Shown here: positions 1-8,799 of the stretch, one piece after another
Position numbering within the stretch: the first letter of the stretch is position 1
Layout: each line of letters starts with the position of its first letter
Assembly: GCF_900105755.1 (NCBI RefSeq)
Contig: NZ_FNTQ01000001.1
Location: 3,410,001-3,474,000 of the forward strand
From: Streptomyces sp. Ag109_O5-10
GTDB taxonomy: Bacteria > Actinomycetota > Actinomycetes > Streptomycetales > Streptomycetaceae
Direction: 5' to 3'
Length of the DNA stretch: 64,000 bases
Made by a program: the position numbers and the translations under genes
Notes under the pieces: model-generated
The model's database searches: none
What the model was told of the DNA's origin: nothing
Seen by the model: only the letters and a program-made list of their open reading frames with translations

Positions 1-1210
1 CCCGGGTGCCGGACCGGCGTGGCGGCGGTGCCCCCTCCCCCGACCTGACCAGCCCCAGCTCCCCGGCCAGCCTCCAGATCGCCTGCTTCACCGTGCTCCG
101 CGCGTCCAGTTCGTGCATGCGGCCCGCGTCCACCGCGCCCTGAAGTTCCTTGAAGTTGGCGGGGATCGGCGTCCCCGCCAGGGCGGTCCCGGTGATGCGG
201 GCGATCAGCGCCGGCTGGATCTCCGTACCGCGCGTGTACCGGTTGACGACCACCGTCGTCTCCTCGGCCTTGCGGATCTGCAGCCGGTCCCACATCCGTA
301 CCGTCCGTTTCGCGGCCCGTACGGCGACCACGTCCGGTGTGGTGACCAGGAGGGCGAGGTCGGCGGTCTCCACGGCCGCCGCGCCCGCCCCGCCGAGCTG
401 GGCGCCGCAGTCGACGACCACCACCTCGTAACGGGAGCGCAGGGCGCTGAGGATCTGCCGGGCGGCGCGGTCGGTGACCTCCTCGCCGCGTTCGCCCTCG
501 GCGGGCGCGAGGAGCAGGGCGAGCCCGGAGTCGTGACGGAAGACGGCCTCGGCCATGACCCGCGGGGAGATGTCGCCCACCGCGGCGAGGTCGGCGACCG
601 AGCGGCGGAACTGGACGTCCAGGTAGGAGGCGACGTCCCCGGTCTGCAGGTCGAGGTCGACCAGGGCGGTGGAGTGCCCCGAGGCCTGCGCGGCGAGGGC
701 GATCTGGACCGCGACGAGGGTGGCGCCGGTGCCGCCCTTCGCGCCGCTGACGGTGACGACGGTGCCGCCGACGCCGGCGAAGACGTCGGCGCCGTGGCCG
801 AGATGGCGTCGTACGCCGGTGGACCACTGGGCGACGGCCTGGACGCGGCCGGCCAGCTCCTCGTAGCTCAGCGGGAGGCCGACCAGGCCGCGGGCGCCGG
901 AGTCCATGGCGGCGGCGAACAGGCCGGGGCTGGTGTCGGTGGTGACCAGGACGACGCCCACGGCGGGGAAGCGCAGGGCGACCTCGCGGATCAGTTCCAG
1001 CGCCGGTACGGGTCCGATGCGTTCGTGGACGACGACGACCTCGGGGAGTTCGTCGACGGACTCGGCGGCGGACCGGGCGAGGGTGTCGACGAGCTGGGTG
1101 GAGTCGACGACGGGGGGCAGCGGTTCGGTGTCCGGGAGCTGGCTGAGCAGGGAGACCAGGGAGCGGACGGCGTCCGCGTCACCGACGGCGGGGAGGATCC
1201 TGATGGGCAT
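1..1210 (-). CDS. CpaE/TadZ-like pilus assembly ATPase (C-terminus beyond left edge)
   Basis: The frame stays open for 403 codons to the left edge, so the C-terminus is missing. Residues 1-125 look like a degenerate receiver domain. A deviant Walker A motif GAKGGTGAT (residues 156-164, Lys158), then DLDLQTGD and VVVVDCGAQ, mark the MinD/ParA-type ATPase domain of CpaE/TadZ proteins, which position Flp/Tad pilus or secretion machinery at the membrane. The ATG at 1208-1210 lies 12 nt after the stop of the CpaB-like gene, so the two are probably co-transcribed. Family membership is well supported. Pilus production is inference, because the secretion ATPase, TadB/C and pilin genes are not in the window. 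Confidence 0.85.
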   Translation of the reverse strand, partial: MPIRILPAVGDADAVRSLVSLLSQLPDTEPLPPVVDSTQLVDTLARSAAESVDELPEVVVVHERIGPVPALELIREVALRFPAVGVVLVTTDTSPGLFAAAMDSGARGLVGLPLSYEELAGRVQAVAQWSTGVRRHLGHGADVFAGVGGTVVTVSGAKGGTGATLVAVQIALAAQASGHSTALVDLDLQTGDVASYLDVQFRRSVADLAAVGDISPRVMAEAVFRHDSGLALLLAPAEGERGEEVTDRAARQILSALRSRYEVVVVDCGAQLGGAGAAAVETADLALLVTTPDVVAVRAAKRTVRMWDRLQIRKAEETTVVVNRYTRGTEIQPALIARITGTALAGTPIPANFKELQGAVDAGRMHELDARSTVKQAIWRLAGELGLVRSGEGAPPPRRSGTR

Positions 1211-1222
1211 GGAGGGCGCCTC

Positions 1223-1927
1223 TCACTTGTCCGTCGCGAGTTCGTAGGTGCGGTCCTTGTCCGGCACGGTGGTCGTCGTACCGGGCGCGACCAGGGCGAG
1301 CCGGACCCGCTGGGCGAAGGACTCCGCGTAGGTGAGGCGCTGGGCGTCGAGCGTGGACAGCGCGAAGGTGATGGGGACGGCGTCGCTGGGCTGCGCGTTC
1401 CGGTTGTCCGGGTCCACGTAGCTGAGCTGGGCGCCGACGTCCAGGACCCGGGCGTCGGTCACGATGATCTTCGACTCGTCGGGGTCGCTCTGCCGCTTGC
1501 CCTCGAAGGTGGCGTAGACGTTGACCCGCGAGCCCGGGGTGATCTTGCCGGCCACCCCGGTGGCCGCGTCGATCATGATGGCGACCTCCTGCTCGCCCGG
1601 CTTCAGCTCGGGCTGGTCGACGATCATGTCGGTCTGGAGCAGCGAACCCTTCTTCAGCGTGGTGACCGCGATCTTGCCCTGGATCTGGCTGAGACTGGTG
1701 ACCGCGTTGGCGGACAGCCAGCGCTCGGGCAGCAAGACCTTCTTGAACTGGCTCGGGCTCAGCGCGGTGTACGGCGTGACGTCGGACCGGAGTTCGTACG
1801 CGGTGACCTTGGGGCCGACCTCGGACTTCGCGTTGTCGATGACCGAGAGCACGCCGGCGAACGCGGCGAGCGCGCAGATCACCGACAGGATCAGGAGTAT
1901 CACGCCGCGGCGCTGACGGGAGTTCAT
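1223..1927 (-). CDS. CpaB/RcpC-like SAF-domain protein
   Basis: This 234-aa protein has one N-terminal membrane segment (about residues 8-28). It is followed by a SAF-type domain (about 45-105, with the PxxLxxSQFxxV-like pattern of the family) and the RcpC/CpaB C-terminal beta-rich region. CpaB proteins sit in the cell envelope and guide Flp pili or Tad secretion. The ATG at 1925-1927 gives a full-length Gram-positive version without a lipoprotein signal. It is followed directly by the CpaE-like ATPase, which is the usual cpaB-cpaE neighbourhood. The gene upstream (1995-2855) is on the same strand 67 nt away and may share the transcript. Confidence 0.82.
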   Translation of the reverse strand: MNSRQRRGVILLILSVICALAAFAGVLSVIDNAKSEVGPKVTAYELRSDVTPYTALSPSQFKKVLLPERWLSANAVTSLSQIQGKIAVTTLKKGSLLQTDMIVDQPELKPGEQEVAIMIDAATGVAGKITPGSRVNVYATFEGKRQSDPDESKIIVTDARVLDVGAQLSYVDPDNRNAQPSDAVPITFALSTLDAQRLTYAESFAQRVRLALVAPGTTTTVPDKDRTYELATDK

Positions 1928-1994
1928 GGACCGTGCGACCTCATCGGGGAAGCGGAAAGGAGTGGGGGAACCGAGCGATGGCGGGAGGTACGGG

Positions 1995-2855
1995 TCAGGC
2001 GGGCGTCCGCTGTTCCAGCGCGCGGGGCGCCGGCGGGTCGTAGTCGGGCGGGGTGGCGGAGCAGAAGACGCAGCGGTCGCCGATGACGTCGATCCCGCAC
2101 CAGTGACAGCTGGTCTGCCGTACCGAGGTGACCAGTTGGTAGAGGACCGACAGGTCGGCGAGGTAGCTGGTGAACTCGATCATCCGGCCGGTGCCCCACC
2201 ACACGGCGGACTCGGCGGGCAGCGGGGTCTCGCGCAGGCCGTACGCGCCCCAGGCCTTGGCGAGGCCGCCGATCCAGTCGGACTGCAGCTGTCCCCGGGC
2301 GACCAGCATCCACGTGCTGAACTCGGGGCCGCTCAGGACGGCTTCGGGGGCGATCCGGACCAGTTGCGGCTCGGGGTGGGCGACGACCCCGAAGTGGGTG
2401 CCGGGCAGCCAGGACTTGGCGTGCGCCTTGAGGCCGACCGGGACGCGGTCCAGCTTGGCGACGGAGCCGAGGACGGCGCCGGAGTGGATGTAGTGGGTGA
2501 GCAGCCGGCCGGCCGACGCGAGGACGCCGGGGCTGAGGTCGCAGGAGGCCAGCTGGCGCAGCTGCCGGGCCAGGACGGCGATGCCGAGCGGCGGCAGGCC
2601 GGGCCGGAACAGCGCGATGCGGTCGCTCTCCAGGAGGGAGCGGAGGGTGTGCAGGCGCCGGACGACGGCCTCCGGCACGGCGTCCGAGTACACGACGACC
2701 ACGTGCCCGTACTGCTCGATGAGGGCCACGAACTCGGCGAGGGTGTGGTCGAGGGGCCGCTGGTCGAGGTCCTTCAGGACGACCGCGGGCACGGTCCGCT
2801 CGTCCTGGACGGGCAGCGCCATGTCGGCACTGGTCACGGCAATGGCAGTTGGCAC
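1995..2855 (-). CDS. Conserved hypothetical protein with C-terminal zinc ribbon
   Basis: GTG at 2853-2855 is preferred over upstream starts because GGGGAG sits 6 nt before it, giving 286 aa. The body is mixed alpha/beta with no recognised catalytic motif. The C-terminus carries CHWCG...CVFC, two CxxC pairs that should form a zinc ribbon. No signal peptide or membrane segment is visible, so it is probably cytoplasmic. It lies upstream of the CpaB- and CpaE-like genes on the same strand and may be an accessory or regulator of that system, but this rests on position only. I do not recognise a named family. Confidence 0.7.
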   Translation of the reverse strand: MPTAIAVTSADMALPVQDERTVPAVVLKDLDQRPLDHTLAEFVALIEQYGHVVVVYSDAVPEAVVRRLHTLRSLLESDRIALFRPGLPPLGIAVLARQLRQLASCDLSPGVLASAGRLLTHYIHSGAVLGSVAKLDRVPVGLKAHAKSWLPGTHFGVVAHPEPQLVRIAPEAVLSGPEFSTWMLVARGQLQSDWIGGLAKAWGAYGLRETPLPAESAVWWGTGRMIEFTSYLADLSVLYQLVTSVRQTSCHWCGIDVIGDRCVFCSATPPDYDPPAPRALEQRTPA

Positions 2856-3086
2856 GCGCAGCTCCCCGCTCTTCACACCCGGCGGCCCACCGGTGTAACT
2901 CCAATGAGCCGGGACGACTTCATTGCGTGACTTCCTCAGCACTGTAACCACGCGTCTGTGACCGGAGAACAGCGTTTGTGCAGCTGTCTGGGATCCGTGA
3001 CCACACAAGTGACTTCAAAACGGGACAGGTTGTGCATATGACCGGGGCTCGTTCGGTCCCGCGGGGGCCTCGCGGACCTTTGAATT

Positions 3087-3123
3087 TGGTCTGGACCTAT
3101 TGACACGTGAATTGGTCTGGACC
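3087..3123 (+). promoter_or_regulatory. Chitinase promoter with two direct TGGTCTGGACC operators
   Basis: TGGTCTGGACC occurs at 3087-3097 and again at 3113-3123, 26 bp apart, flanking a consensus -35 TTGACA at 3100-3105. Paired 12-bp direct repeats of this kind are known in Streptomyces chitinase promoters, and the sequence resembles the dre site of the GlcNAc-responsive regulator DasR. The start codon ATG at 3136 lies only about 30 nt downstream of the -35 box, so any leader is extremely short. Confidence 0.8.
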
Positions 3124-3135
3124 ACCTTGATTGTC

Positions 3136-4860
3136 ATGCCCAGACTCATCCCCCGGCTCGTGTCCCGGCATGCCGGACAGCGACGCATCCGCATCTGGTC
3201 GGCCGTGGCCTCCCTCGCCACGGCACTCGCGATGGCGGGGCTGGCCTCCGCGCCGGCCTCCGCCGCCGACGTCAACAACGTGAAGAACCCCGGCTTCGAG
3301 TCGGGCCTGTCCAACTGGACCTGTTCCGCGGGCAGCGGGACGACGGTCTCCTCCCCCGTGCACTCCGGCGCCGCCGCCCTGAAGGCGACCCCGGCCGGGC
3401 AGGACTACGCCCAGTGCAGCCAGACGGTGGCGGTGAAGGCCAACTCGACCTACACGCTCAGCGCGTGGGTGCAGGGCTCCTACACCTACCTCGGGGTGAC
3501 CGGCACCGGCACCACGGACGTGTCGACCTGGACCCCGAACACCACCTGGACGCAGCTGTCGACGACCTTCACCACCGGCGCCTCGACCACCTCGGTGACG
3601 GTCTGGACGCACGGCTGGTACGGCCAGCCCGCCTACTACGCCGACGACGTCTCGGTCTACGGCCCCGACGGCGGGGGCGGCTCCGACCCGGCCCCGACCG
3701 TCCCGGCGACCCCCACCGGCCTCGCGGTCTCGGGTACGACGTCGTCCTCCGCGTCGCTGTCCTGGAGCGCGGTCTCGGGCGCGACCGGCTACAACGTCTA
3801 CCAGAACGGCACCAAGGTCTCGGCGGTCTCCGGCGCCTCGGCGACGGTCACCGGACTCGCGGCCTCGACGTCGTACTCGTTCCAGGTCAGCGCGACGAAC
3901 TCGGCGGGTGAGTCGGCCAAGTCGTCGGCGGTGACGGCGACCACGACCGCGTCCGGCGGCAACGGCGGCGGCTCGCTGCCCAAGCACGCGGTGACCGGCT
4001 ACTGGCAGAACTTCAACAACGGCGCCACCGTCCAGAAGATCTCGGACGTGCCGTCCTCGTACGACATCATCGCCGTCGCCTTCGCGGACGCGACCGGCAC
4101 ACCGGGCGCGGTGAGCTTCACCCTCGACTCCTCCGGGCTCGGCGGCTACACGGTCGACCAGTTCAAGGCCGACATCAAGGCCAAGCAGGCGGCCGGCAAG
4201 AAGGTCATCATCTCGATCGGCGGCCAGAACGGCACGATCTCGGTGAGCGACTCGGCCTCCGCGACGAACTTCGCCAACTCCGTGTATTCGCTGATGCAGA
4301 CGTACGGCTTCGACGGCGTCGACATCGACCTGGAGAACGGCATCAACGCCACCTACATGAGCCAGGCGCTGCGCTCGCTCTCGTCGAAGGCGGGCTCCTC
4401 GCTGATCATCACCATGGCCCCGCAGACGATCGACATGCAGTCGACGTCCAACGGGTACTTCCAGACGGCCCTGAACATCAAGGACATCCTCACGGTCGTC
4501 AACATGCAGTACTACAACAGCGGTTCGATGCTGGGCTGCGACGGCAAGGTGTACAGCCAGGGCTCGGTGGACTTCCTGACCGCGCTCGCCTGCATCCAGC
4601 TGCAGGGCGGTCTGGCGCCGTCCCAGGTGGGTCTCGGCCTGCCGGCGTCGACCAGCGCGGCGGGCAGCGGCTACGTATCGCCCACCGTCGTCAACAACGC
4701 CCTCGACTGCCTGACCAAGCTCACCAGCTGCGGCTCGTTCAAGCCGTCGAAGGCCTACCCCGACCTGCGGGGCGCGATGACCTGGTCGACGAACTGGGAC
4801 GCGGCGGCCGGGAACGCGTGGTCGTCCTCGGTGGGCGCCCACGTGCACGCCCTGCCGTAA
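3136..4860 (+). CDS. chiA: Secreted chitinase, CBM - FnIII - GH18
   Basis: The protein has 574 aa. A long signal peptide (residues 1-43, ending ASA) precedes a carbohydrate-binding jelly-roll module (about 45-178), a fibronectin type III domain (about 188-271) and a GH18 catalytic barrel (about 278-574). The GH18 signature DGVDIDLE spans residues 393-400 with catalytic acid Glu400, so the enzyme should hydrolyse beta-1,4-GlcNAc bonds in extracellular chitin with retention. ATG at 3136-3138 has no Shine-Dalgarno and lies close to the expected transcription start, so translation may be leaderless. GTG at 3160 would also leave a usable signal peptide. The domain order matches Streptomyces ChiA-type enzymes; the symbol is a best match by memory. 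Confidence 0.93.
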   Translation: MPRLIPRLVSRHAGQRRIRIWSAVASLATALAMAGLASAPASAADVNNVKNPGFESGLSNWTCSAGSGTTVSSPVHSGAAALKATPAGQDYAQCSQTVAVKANSTYTLSAWVQGSYTYLGVTGTGTTDVSTWTPNTTWTQLSTTFTTGASTTSVTVWTHGWYGQPAYYADDVSVYGPDGGGGSDPAPTVPATPTGLAVSGTTSSSASLSWSAVSGATGYNVYQNGTKVSAVSGASATVTGLAASTSYSFQVSATNSAGESAKSSAVTATTTASGGNGGGSLPKHAVTGYWQNFNNGATVQKISDVPSSYDIIAVAFADATGTPGAVSFTLDSSGLGGYTVDQFKADIKAKQAAGKKVIISIGGQNGTISVSDSASATNFANSVYSLMQTYGFDGVDIDLENGINATYMSQALRSLSSKAGSSLIITMAPQTIDMQSTSNGYFQTALNIKDILTVVNMQYYNSGSMLGCDGKVYSQGSVDFLTALACIQLQGGLAPSQVGLGLPASTSAAGSGYVSPTVVNNALDCLTKLTSCGSFKPSKAYPDLRGAMTWSTNWDAAAGNAWSSSVGAHVHALP

Positions 4861-4869
4861 CCGGCGGGT

Positions 4870-4901
4870 GGTCCCGGCGGCCGGGCAGGGCCGCCGGGAC
4901 C
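4870..4901. terminator. Bidirectional hairpin terminator
   Basis: A perfect 13-bp stem (4870-4882 with 4889-4901) closes a 6-nt loop between the convergent 3' ends of the chitinase gene (4860) and the ATP-binding protein gene (4916). There is no T-tract, which is usual in Streptomyces. Confidence 0.75.
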
Positions 4902-4915
4902 CGGGCTGTGCGGCG

Positions 4916-5398
4916 CTACGGCTGTCGCCGACCGCAGCCGTCGCACCCGCAGGTGCCGAGCTCGAACCACACGGTCTTGCCCGGCCCGTCCTGGTGGCAG
5001 CCCCAGCGCCGGGCAAGCGCATCCACCAGGTACATCCCCCGGCCGCCCTCCGCGAGGCCCGCCTCCAGCAGCCGCGGCGGGCGGCGGTCCTCGTCGGCCA
5101 CCTCGCAGCGCAGCACCCCGTGCGAGGCCGCCAGCGTGAGCCGGAACCTGGTCGCCGCATGGCACAGGGCGTTCGCGGCCAGCTCCCCGACCAGCAGTTC
5201 GCACACGTAGGCGACCTCGCCCTGCTCCGCGAGCCCCCACTCCTCCAGCTGCCGCCGCACCGCGGCGCGCGCCTCGCCGGCCGCCGTGGGCCGGGGGTCG
5301 TACTCGACGCTCAGATGACCGGCCCGGGTCGGCTGCTGCGGGTACGCGGCGTACTGGGGGTCGGGATCCGGGAACCGGCTCCCGGCAGGCAGCAGCAT
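4916..5398 (-). CDS. HATPase_c_2 anti-sigma-type ATP-binding protein
   Basis: This 160-aa protein is a single GHKL/HATPase domain of the RsbW/SpoIIAB class. It shows an N box (ELLVGELAANAL, about residues 68-79), a DED-R-P segment for G1 and a GGRGMYLVDAL G2 box. Such Streptomyces proteins act as serine kinases or anti-sigma regulators in partner-switching cascades. The C-terminus CGCDGCGRRQ is cysteine-rich and might bind metal. ATG at 5396-5398 was chosen because the longer reading enters the adjacent gene in another frame; the Shine-Dalgarno is weak (GGGTGG). The neighbouring gene encodes a MEDS-domain protein, which fits a shared signalling role. Confidence 0.85.
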   Translation of the reverse strand: MLLPAGSRFPDPDPQYAAYPQQPTRAGHLSVEYDPRPTAAGEARAAVRRQLEEWGLAEQGEVAYVCELLVGELAANALCHAATRFRLTLAASHGVLRCEVADEDRRPPRLLEAGLAEGGRGMYLVDALARRWGCHQDGPGKTVWFELGTCGCDGCGRRQP

Positions 5399-5422
5399 GC
5401 CACCCAGCCTGCCCGGCCCCGG

Positions 5423-5457
5423 CTCCCCGCACACGGGGAGGAATACCTGATCAGGTA
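5423..5457. promoter_or_regulatory. Hairpin plus 14-bp palindrome before the HATPase gene
   Basis: Between the two anti-sigma-type genes lie CTCCCCG-CACA-CGGGGAG (5423-5440) and the perfect palindrome TACCTGATCAGGTA (5444-5457). The palindrome sits about 50 bp upstream of the HATPase start. It looks like an operator, and the adjacent stem could be a leader hairpin. No regulator can be assigned. Confidence 0.4.
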
Positions 5458-5502
5458 CCCGCGTACGGACCGCCGCGGGGGTACGCGCGTACGGCGTCTC
5501 GC

Positions 5503-6423
5503 TCACGCGTACTGGACGCGGATCTTCGCCCCGTCCCCCGGCGCCCCGTCCCGGACGTCGACGTACGCGCACACCTGGCGCGTGAACCACAGCCCCTGCC
5601 CCGGCTCCGGTGCCCCGCCGGACGGCGGCACGAAGCCGGCCAGCGGGTCCGCCACCGCCCGGCACAGCCGCAGCTCGCAGACGCAGGCCGGGGCCTCGCC
5701 CCAGGCGAGGATCTCGACCACCGGCCCGTGCGCGGCCGCCGCCGCCCCGACGGCACGGCCGAACAGCCCGGCGTCCACGGCCGGCAGCCCGCGCCCGGCG
5801 GCCCAGGACCGGACCGCCTCCGGCGCGGGCAGCCGGGCCGCGGACTGCGGCGGCGGGGGCAGCGGTACGGCGTCCAGCTCGCGCACCAGGACCGGCGGCT
5901 GCTCGTACACCCCCGAACCCGGGTGGGCCCTGCGGGCCGCGTCGACGACGGCCGGGCCCGCGGTACGGGTGTCGTACGCGCACAGGGCGGTGGTGGCGAA
6001 GGGGGCGAACAGGAGGTTGGCGAGGGACTCGTAGCGGATCCACTCGGTGCTCTCGCGCGCCGAACGGCCCGCGCGTCCCGCCCAGTCGGGCTCCATGAGG
6101 AGGTGCACCCGGCCGCCGGGACCGGCGTTCGCGGCGAGGTACCCGGCGCCCTGGGCCACGGCGTTGGCGGCCGTGCCGGTGTACCAGTCGGCGTGGTCGA
6201 TGAAGCCGACGTCCCGGGCGTCGCTGCCGAGCGCGTCGCGCAGGGCGGCCAGCAGGCCCGGGGCGGCGATCGCGACGGGCGGGGGCTCGTCGGGGGCGGC
6301 CAGGCCCTCGGCGAGGAAGGGGAGGGCGGCGGCGGCGAACGCGTCGTCCGAGCCGAACACGGCCATCCGGTGGTCGAACTGCCCGTGGGCCGCGGCGGGG
6401 CGCGCGCCCGTACTGGTACTCAT
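5503..6423 (-). CDS. MEDS-domain sensor / RsbA-family anti-sigma-type regulator
   Basis: The N-terminal ~180 of 306 residues match the MEDS (DcmR-type sensory) fold: an HRMAVFGSDDAF start, an ALRDAL-GFID region, and HLLMEPDW followed by the W-IRYESLAN segment. The C-terminal ~110 residues resemble a degraded HATPase_c domain ending GLWFTRQVCAYVDVRDG, with no clear N box. Such proteins are annotated as RsbA-family anti-sigma regulators, which sense a signal and modulate sigma-B-like partner switching. The upstream LuxR-family gene stops 15 nt before its ATG on the same strand, so they may be co-transcribed. The ligand is unknown. Confidence 0.8.
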   Translation of the reverse strand: MSTSTGARPAAAHGQFDHRMAVFGSDDAFAAAALPFLAEGLAAPDEPPPVAIAAPGLLAALRDALGSDARDVGFIDHADWYTGTAANAVAQGAGYLAANAGPGGRVHLLMEPDWAGRAGRSARESTEWIRYESLANLLFAPFATTALCAYDTRTAGPAVVDAARRAHPGSGVYEQPPVLVRELDAVPLPPPPQSAARLPAPEAVRSWAAGRGLPAVDAGLFGRAVGAAAAAHGPVVEILAWGEAPACVCELRLCRAVADPLAGFVPPSGGAPEPGQGLWFTRQVCAYVDVRDGAPGDGAKIRVQYA

Positions 6424-6438
6424 CGGGTCTCCTGTGCG

Positions 6439-8799
6439 TCAGCGCCGGGCGGTCACCCAGGCGGCGATCTGGCTGCGGTTGCTGAAGCCGAGCTTGCCGA
6501 GGATGCGTTCCACATGGCCCTCGGCGGTGCGGCGGGCGATGACCAGCCGGTCGGCGATCTGCTGGTTGCCGAGCCCCTCGGCGACCAGTTCGGCGACCTG
6601 GGTCTCACGGCGGGTGAGCCGGACGGGCGCCGTCCGTACCTCGGGCCGCCGCGGCGGCGGTTGCGGCTGTTCGTCGAGCGCGTACGCCAGGGCCTCCGCG
6701 AGACCCAGCGCCGCGCCCCGGCCGTACGCCCGCTCGTACGGCCCCTGGCCCAGGGCCGCCCGGGCGTGGGTCTCGCAGTCACGGCAGGCCTGGTTGAGGG
6801 CGGTGGAGCCCCAGCGGTCGCGGTCGATGTCGGACCAGACGCGATCGGCGCCGCCGAGCAGGACGGCGGTGCGCTCGGCGGCGCCCAGGCCGTCGGCGAT
6901 CCTCGCCAGCAGGTCGAGGGTGAGCCCGATGCCGATGACGTCGTGGACCTCGCGTTTGCGGCGCAGCGCCTCGCGGGCGCGCGGCTCGGCGCGGTGCCAG
7001 TCGGCGCGGACGGCGTGGGCCAGGGCGAGGATGCGCAGGACGTAGGAGCGGACCCAGTCCTCGCCGTGCGCCTCGCACAGGGCGAGGGCCCGCGCGCAGA
7101 CGGCGGCGGCCTGGTCCGCCTGCCCCAGGAGGGCGTACGCGCAGGCCAGTTCGACGAGGTCCAGGCCGTGCAGGCTGAGGTGCTGGCCGGGTACGGGGCC
7201 GCGGGCGACGGTGGTCTCGTAGTGGGCGCGGGCGGCGACCAGGTCGTCGGCGAAGAGCTGGACCACGCCGATGACGTAGTCGGCGTGGGCCGCCTCCGCC
7301 GGGTCGCCGAGCCGCTCGGCGAGGGCGCGGGCCTCGCGGGCGCGGCGCAGGCCCCGGGTGAGGTCCTCGGGGCTGCCGGCGAGCAGGGCGGAGACCCAGA
7401 GGGCACGGGCGCGGCCGACGGTCGGGGCGGGGTTGGCGTCGAGGGCGCGGTCGAGCCAGTAGCGGCCCTCACGCGGGGCGCCGCAGGCGTGCCAATAGAA
7501 CCAGAGGGTGCCCGCGAGCCGCAGTCCGGCGCCTTCCTCGCCGGGGGTGGTGAGGCTGAAGTCGAGGGCGGCGCGCAGGTTGTCCTGGTCGGCGCGGAGC
7601 CGGGCGACGATCTCCCGCTGTCCCGGCCCGAACCAGGCGGCCTCGCAGGCTTCGGCGTGGAGCTGGACGTGGTCGCGGTGCCGGCGCCGGGCGGCGGCCT
7701 CCGCGCCGGGCCGCTCCCGGAGCCGGTCGAGGCCGTAGTGGCGGAGGGTGTCGAGGAGGCGGTAGCGGGCCCCGCCGCCGTCCGGGGTCTCCTCCCGCAC
7801 CAGCACGGACTTGTCGACGAGCCCGGCGACGGCTTCGAGGACGTCGAGCGGTTCCGGTTCCCGGCCTGCGGGACCGGGCGCCTCGTCCGCGGCCGCGGGT
7901 CCGCCGCACACCGCCTCGGCCGTCTCCAGGTCGAAGCCGCCCGCCAGCACCGACAGCCGGGCCCACGCCGACTGCTCCCGCGCGGTGCACAGGTCGTGGC
8001 TCCAGTCGACGGCCGCGCGGAGCGTCCGGTGGCGGGGCAGGGCCGCTGGGCTGCCGGCGGTGAGCAGGCGGTAGCGGTCGTCGAGACGGGCGAGGAGCTG
8101 GTCGAGGCCGAGGACGCGCATCCGGACGGCGGCGAGTTCGATGGCGAGCGGGAGCCCGTCGAGGCGACGGCACAGGCGGGCCACGGCGGCACGGTTGGCG
8201 GGGGTGAGGCGGAAGCCGGGGAGCACGGCGGCGGCGCGGTCGGCGAAGAGGGCGAGGGCCGCGTGGGACTCGGCCGCGGACAGGTCGCCGTCCGGGTCGG
8301 GGACCGGCAACGGCCGTACCTCCATGAGGTGTTCCTCGGTGAGGCCGAGGCGGTGCCGGCTGGTGGCGAGGATGCGGACGCCGGTGGTGCCGCGCAGCAG
8401 GGCCGCGGCCAGGCCGGCGCAGGCGGCGAGCAGATGCTCGCAGTTGTCCAGGACGAGGAGCAGGCGGCGGTCGCGGAGTCGCTCCACCAGCGTGTCCAGG
8501 GGCGGCCGGTCGGAGTGGTCGTGCAGGCCGAGGGCGTCGGCGGCGGCCAGCGGGACGAGCGCCGGGTCGTGCAGGCCGGCGAGGGCGACGTAGCGGACGC
8601 CGTCGGGGAAGGCGCGCTCGACACGGGCGGCGACGTGGGCGGCGAGCCGGGTCTTGCCGACCCCGCCGGGGCCGGTGAACGTGACGAGGCGGGCCGTGGC
8701 CAACAGCTCCCGGCCCGCGGCCTGTTCGGCTCTCCGGTCGACGAAGCTGGTCGTCTCGACCGGCAGCTGGCAGCCTCCGCGCGGCGCCGATCCGCCCAT
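6439..8799 (-). CDS. Large ATP-binding LuxR-family transcriptional regulator
   Basis: The protein has 786 aa. An N-terminal NB-ARC-like AAA domain carries Walker A GPGGVGKT (residues 43-50), a LLLVLDNCEHLL Walker B and a GLPLAIELAA motif. A long TPR-rich middle follows, and a C-terminal LuxR HTH (about 727-783, LTRRETQVAELVAEGLGNQQIA...). This is the STAND-class regulator architecture in which ligand binding and ATP control oligomerisation on DNA. ATG at 8797-8799 is preceded by GGAGGAGG about 11 nt upstream; an internal start near LPVETTSF is also possible. It heads a likely transcript with the MEDS regulator. Confidence 0.9.
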   Translation of the reverse strand: MGGSAPRGGCQLPVETTSFVDRRAEQAAGRELLATARLVTFTGPGGVGKTRLAAHVAARVERAFPDGVRYVALAGLHDPALVPLAAADALGLHDHSDRPPLDTLVERLRDRRLLLVLDNCEHLLAACAGLAAALLRGTTGVRILATSRHRLGLTEEHLMEVRPLPVPDPDGDLSAAESHAALALFADRAAAVLPGFRLTPANRAAVARLCRRLDGLPLAIELAAVRMRVLGLDQLLARLDDRYRLLTAGSPAALPRHRTLRAAVDWSHDLCTAREQSAWARLSVLAGGFDLETAEAVCGGPAAADEAPGPAGREPEPLDVLEAVAGLVDKSVLVREETPDGGGARYRLLDTLRHYGLDRLRERPGAEAAARRRHRDHVQLHAEACEAAWFGPGQREIVARLRADQDNLRAALDFSLTTPGEEGAGLRLAGTLWFYWHACGAPREGRYWLDRALDANPAPTVGRARALWVSALLAGSPEDLTRGLRRAREARALAERLGDPAEAAHADYVIGVVQLFADDLVAARAHYETTVARGPVPGQHLSLHGLDLVELACAYALLGQADQAAAVCARALALCEAHGEDWVRSYVLRILALAHAVRADWHRAEPRAREALRRKREVHDVIGIGLTLDLLARIADGLGAAERTAVLLGGADRVWSDIDRDRWGSTALNQACRDCETHARAALGQGPYERAYGRGAALGLAEALAYALDEQPQPPPRRPEVRTAPVRLTRRETQVAELVAEGLGNQQIADRLVIARRTAEGHVERILGKLGFSNRSQIAAWVTARR

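Noticed and set aside
113..2086. Long plus-strand reading frame (657 codons) over the Tad-type genes
   Set aside because: It is antisense to CpaE/CpaB-like genes, shows Asp/Gly/Val/Arg shadow composition, and has no domain or ribosome site.
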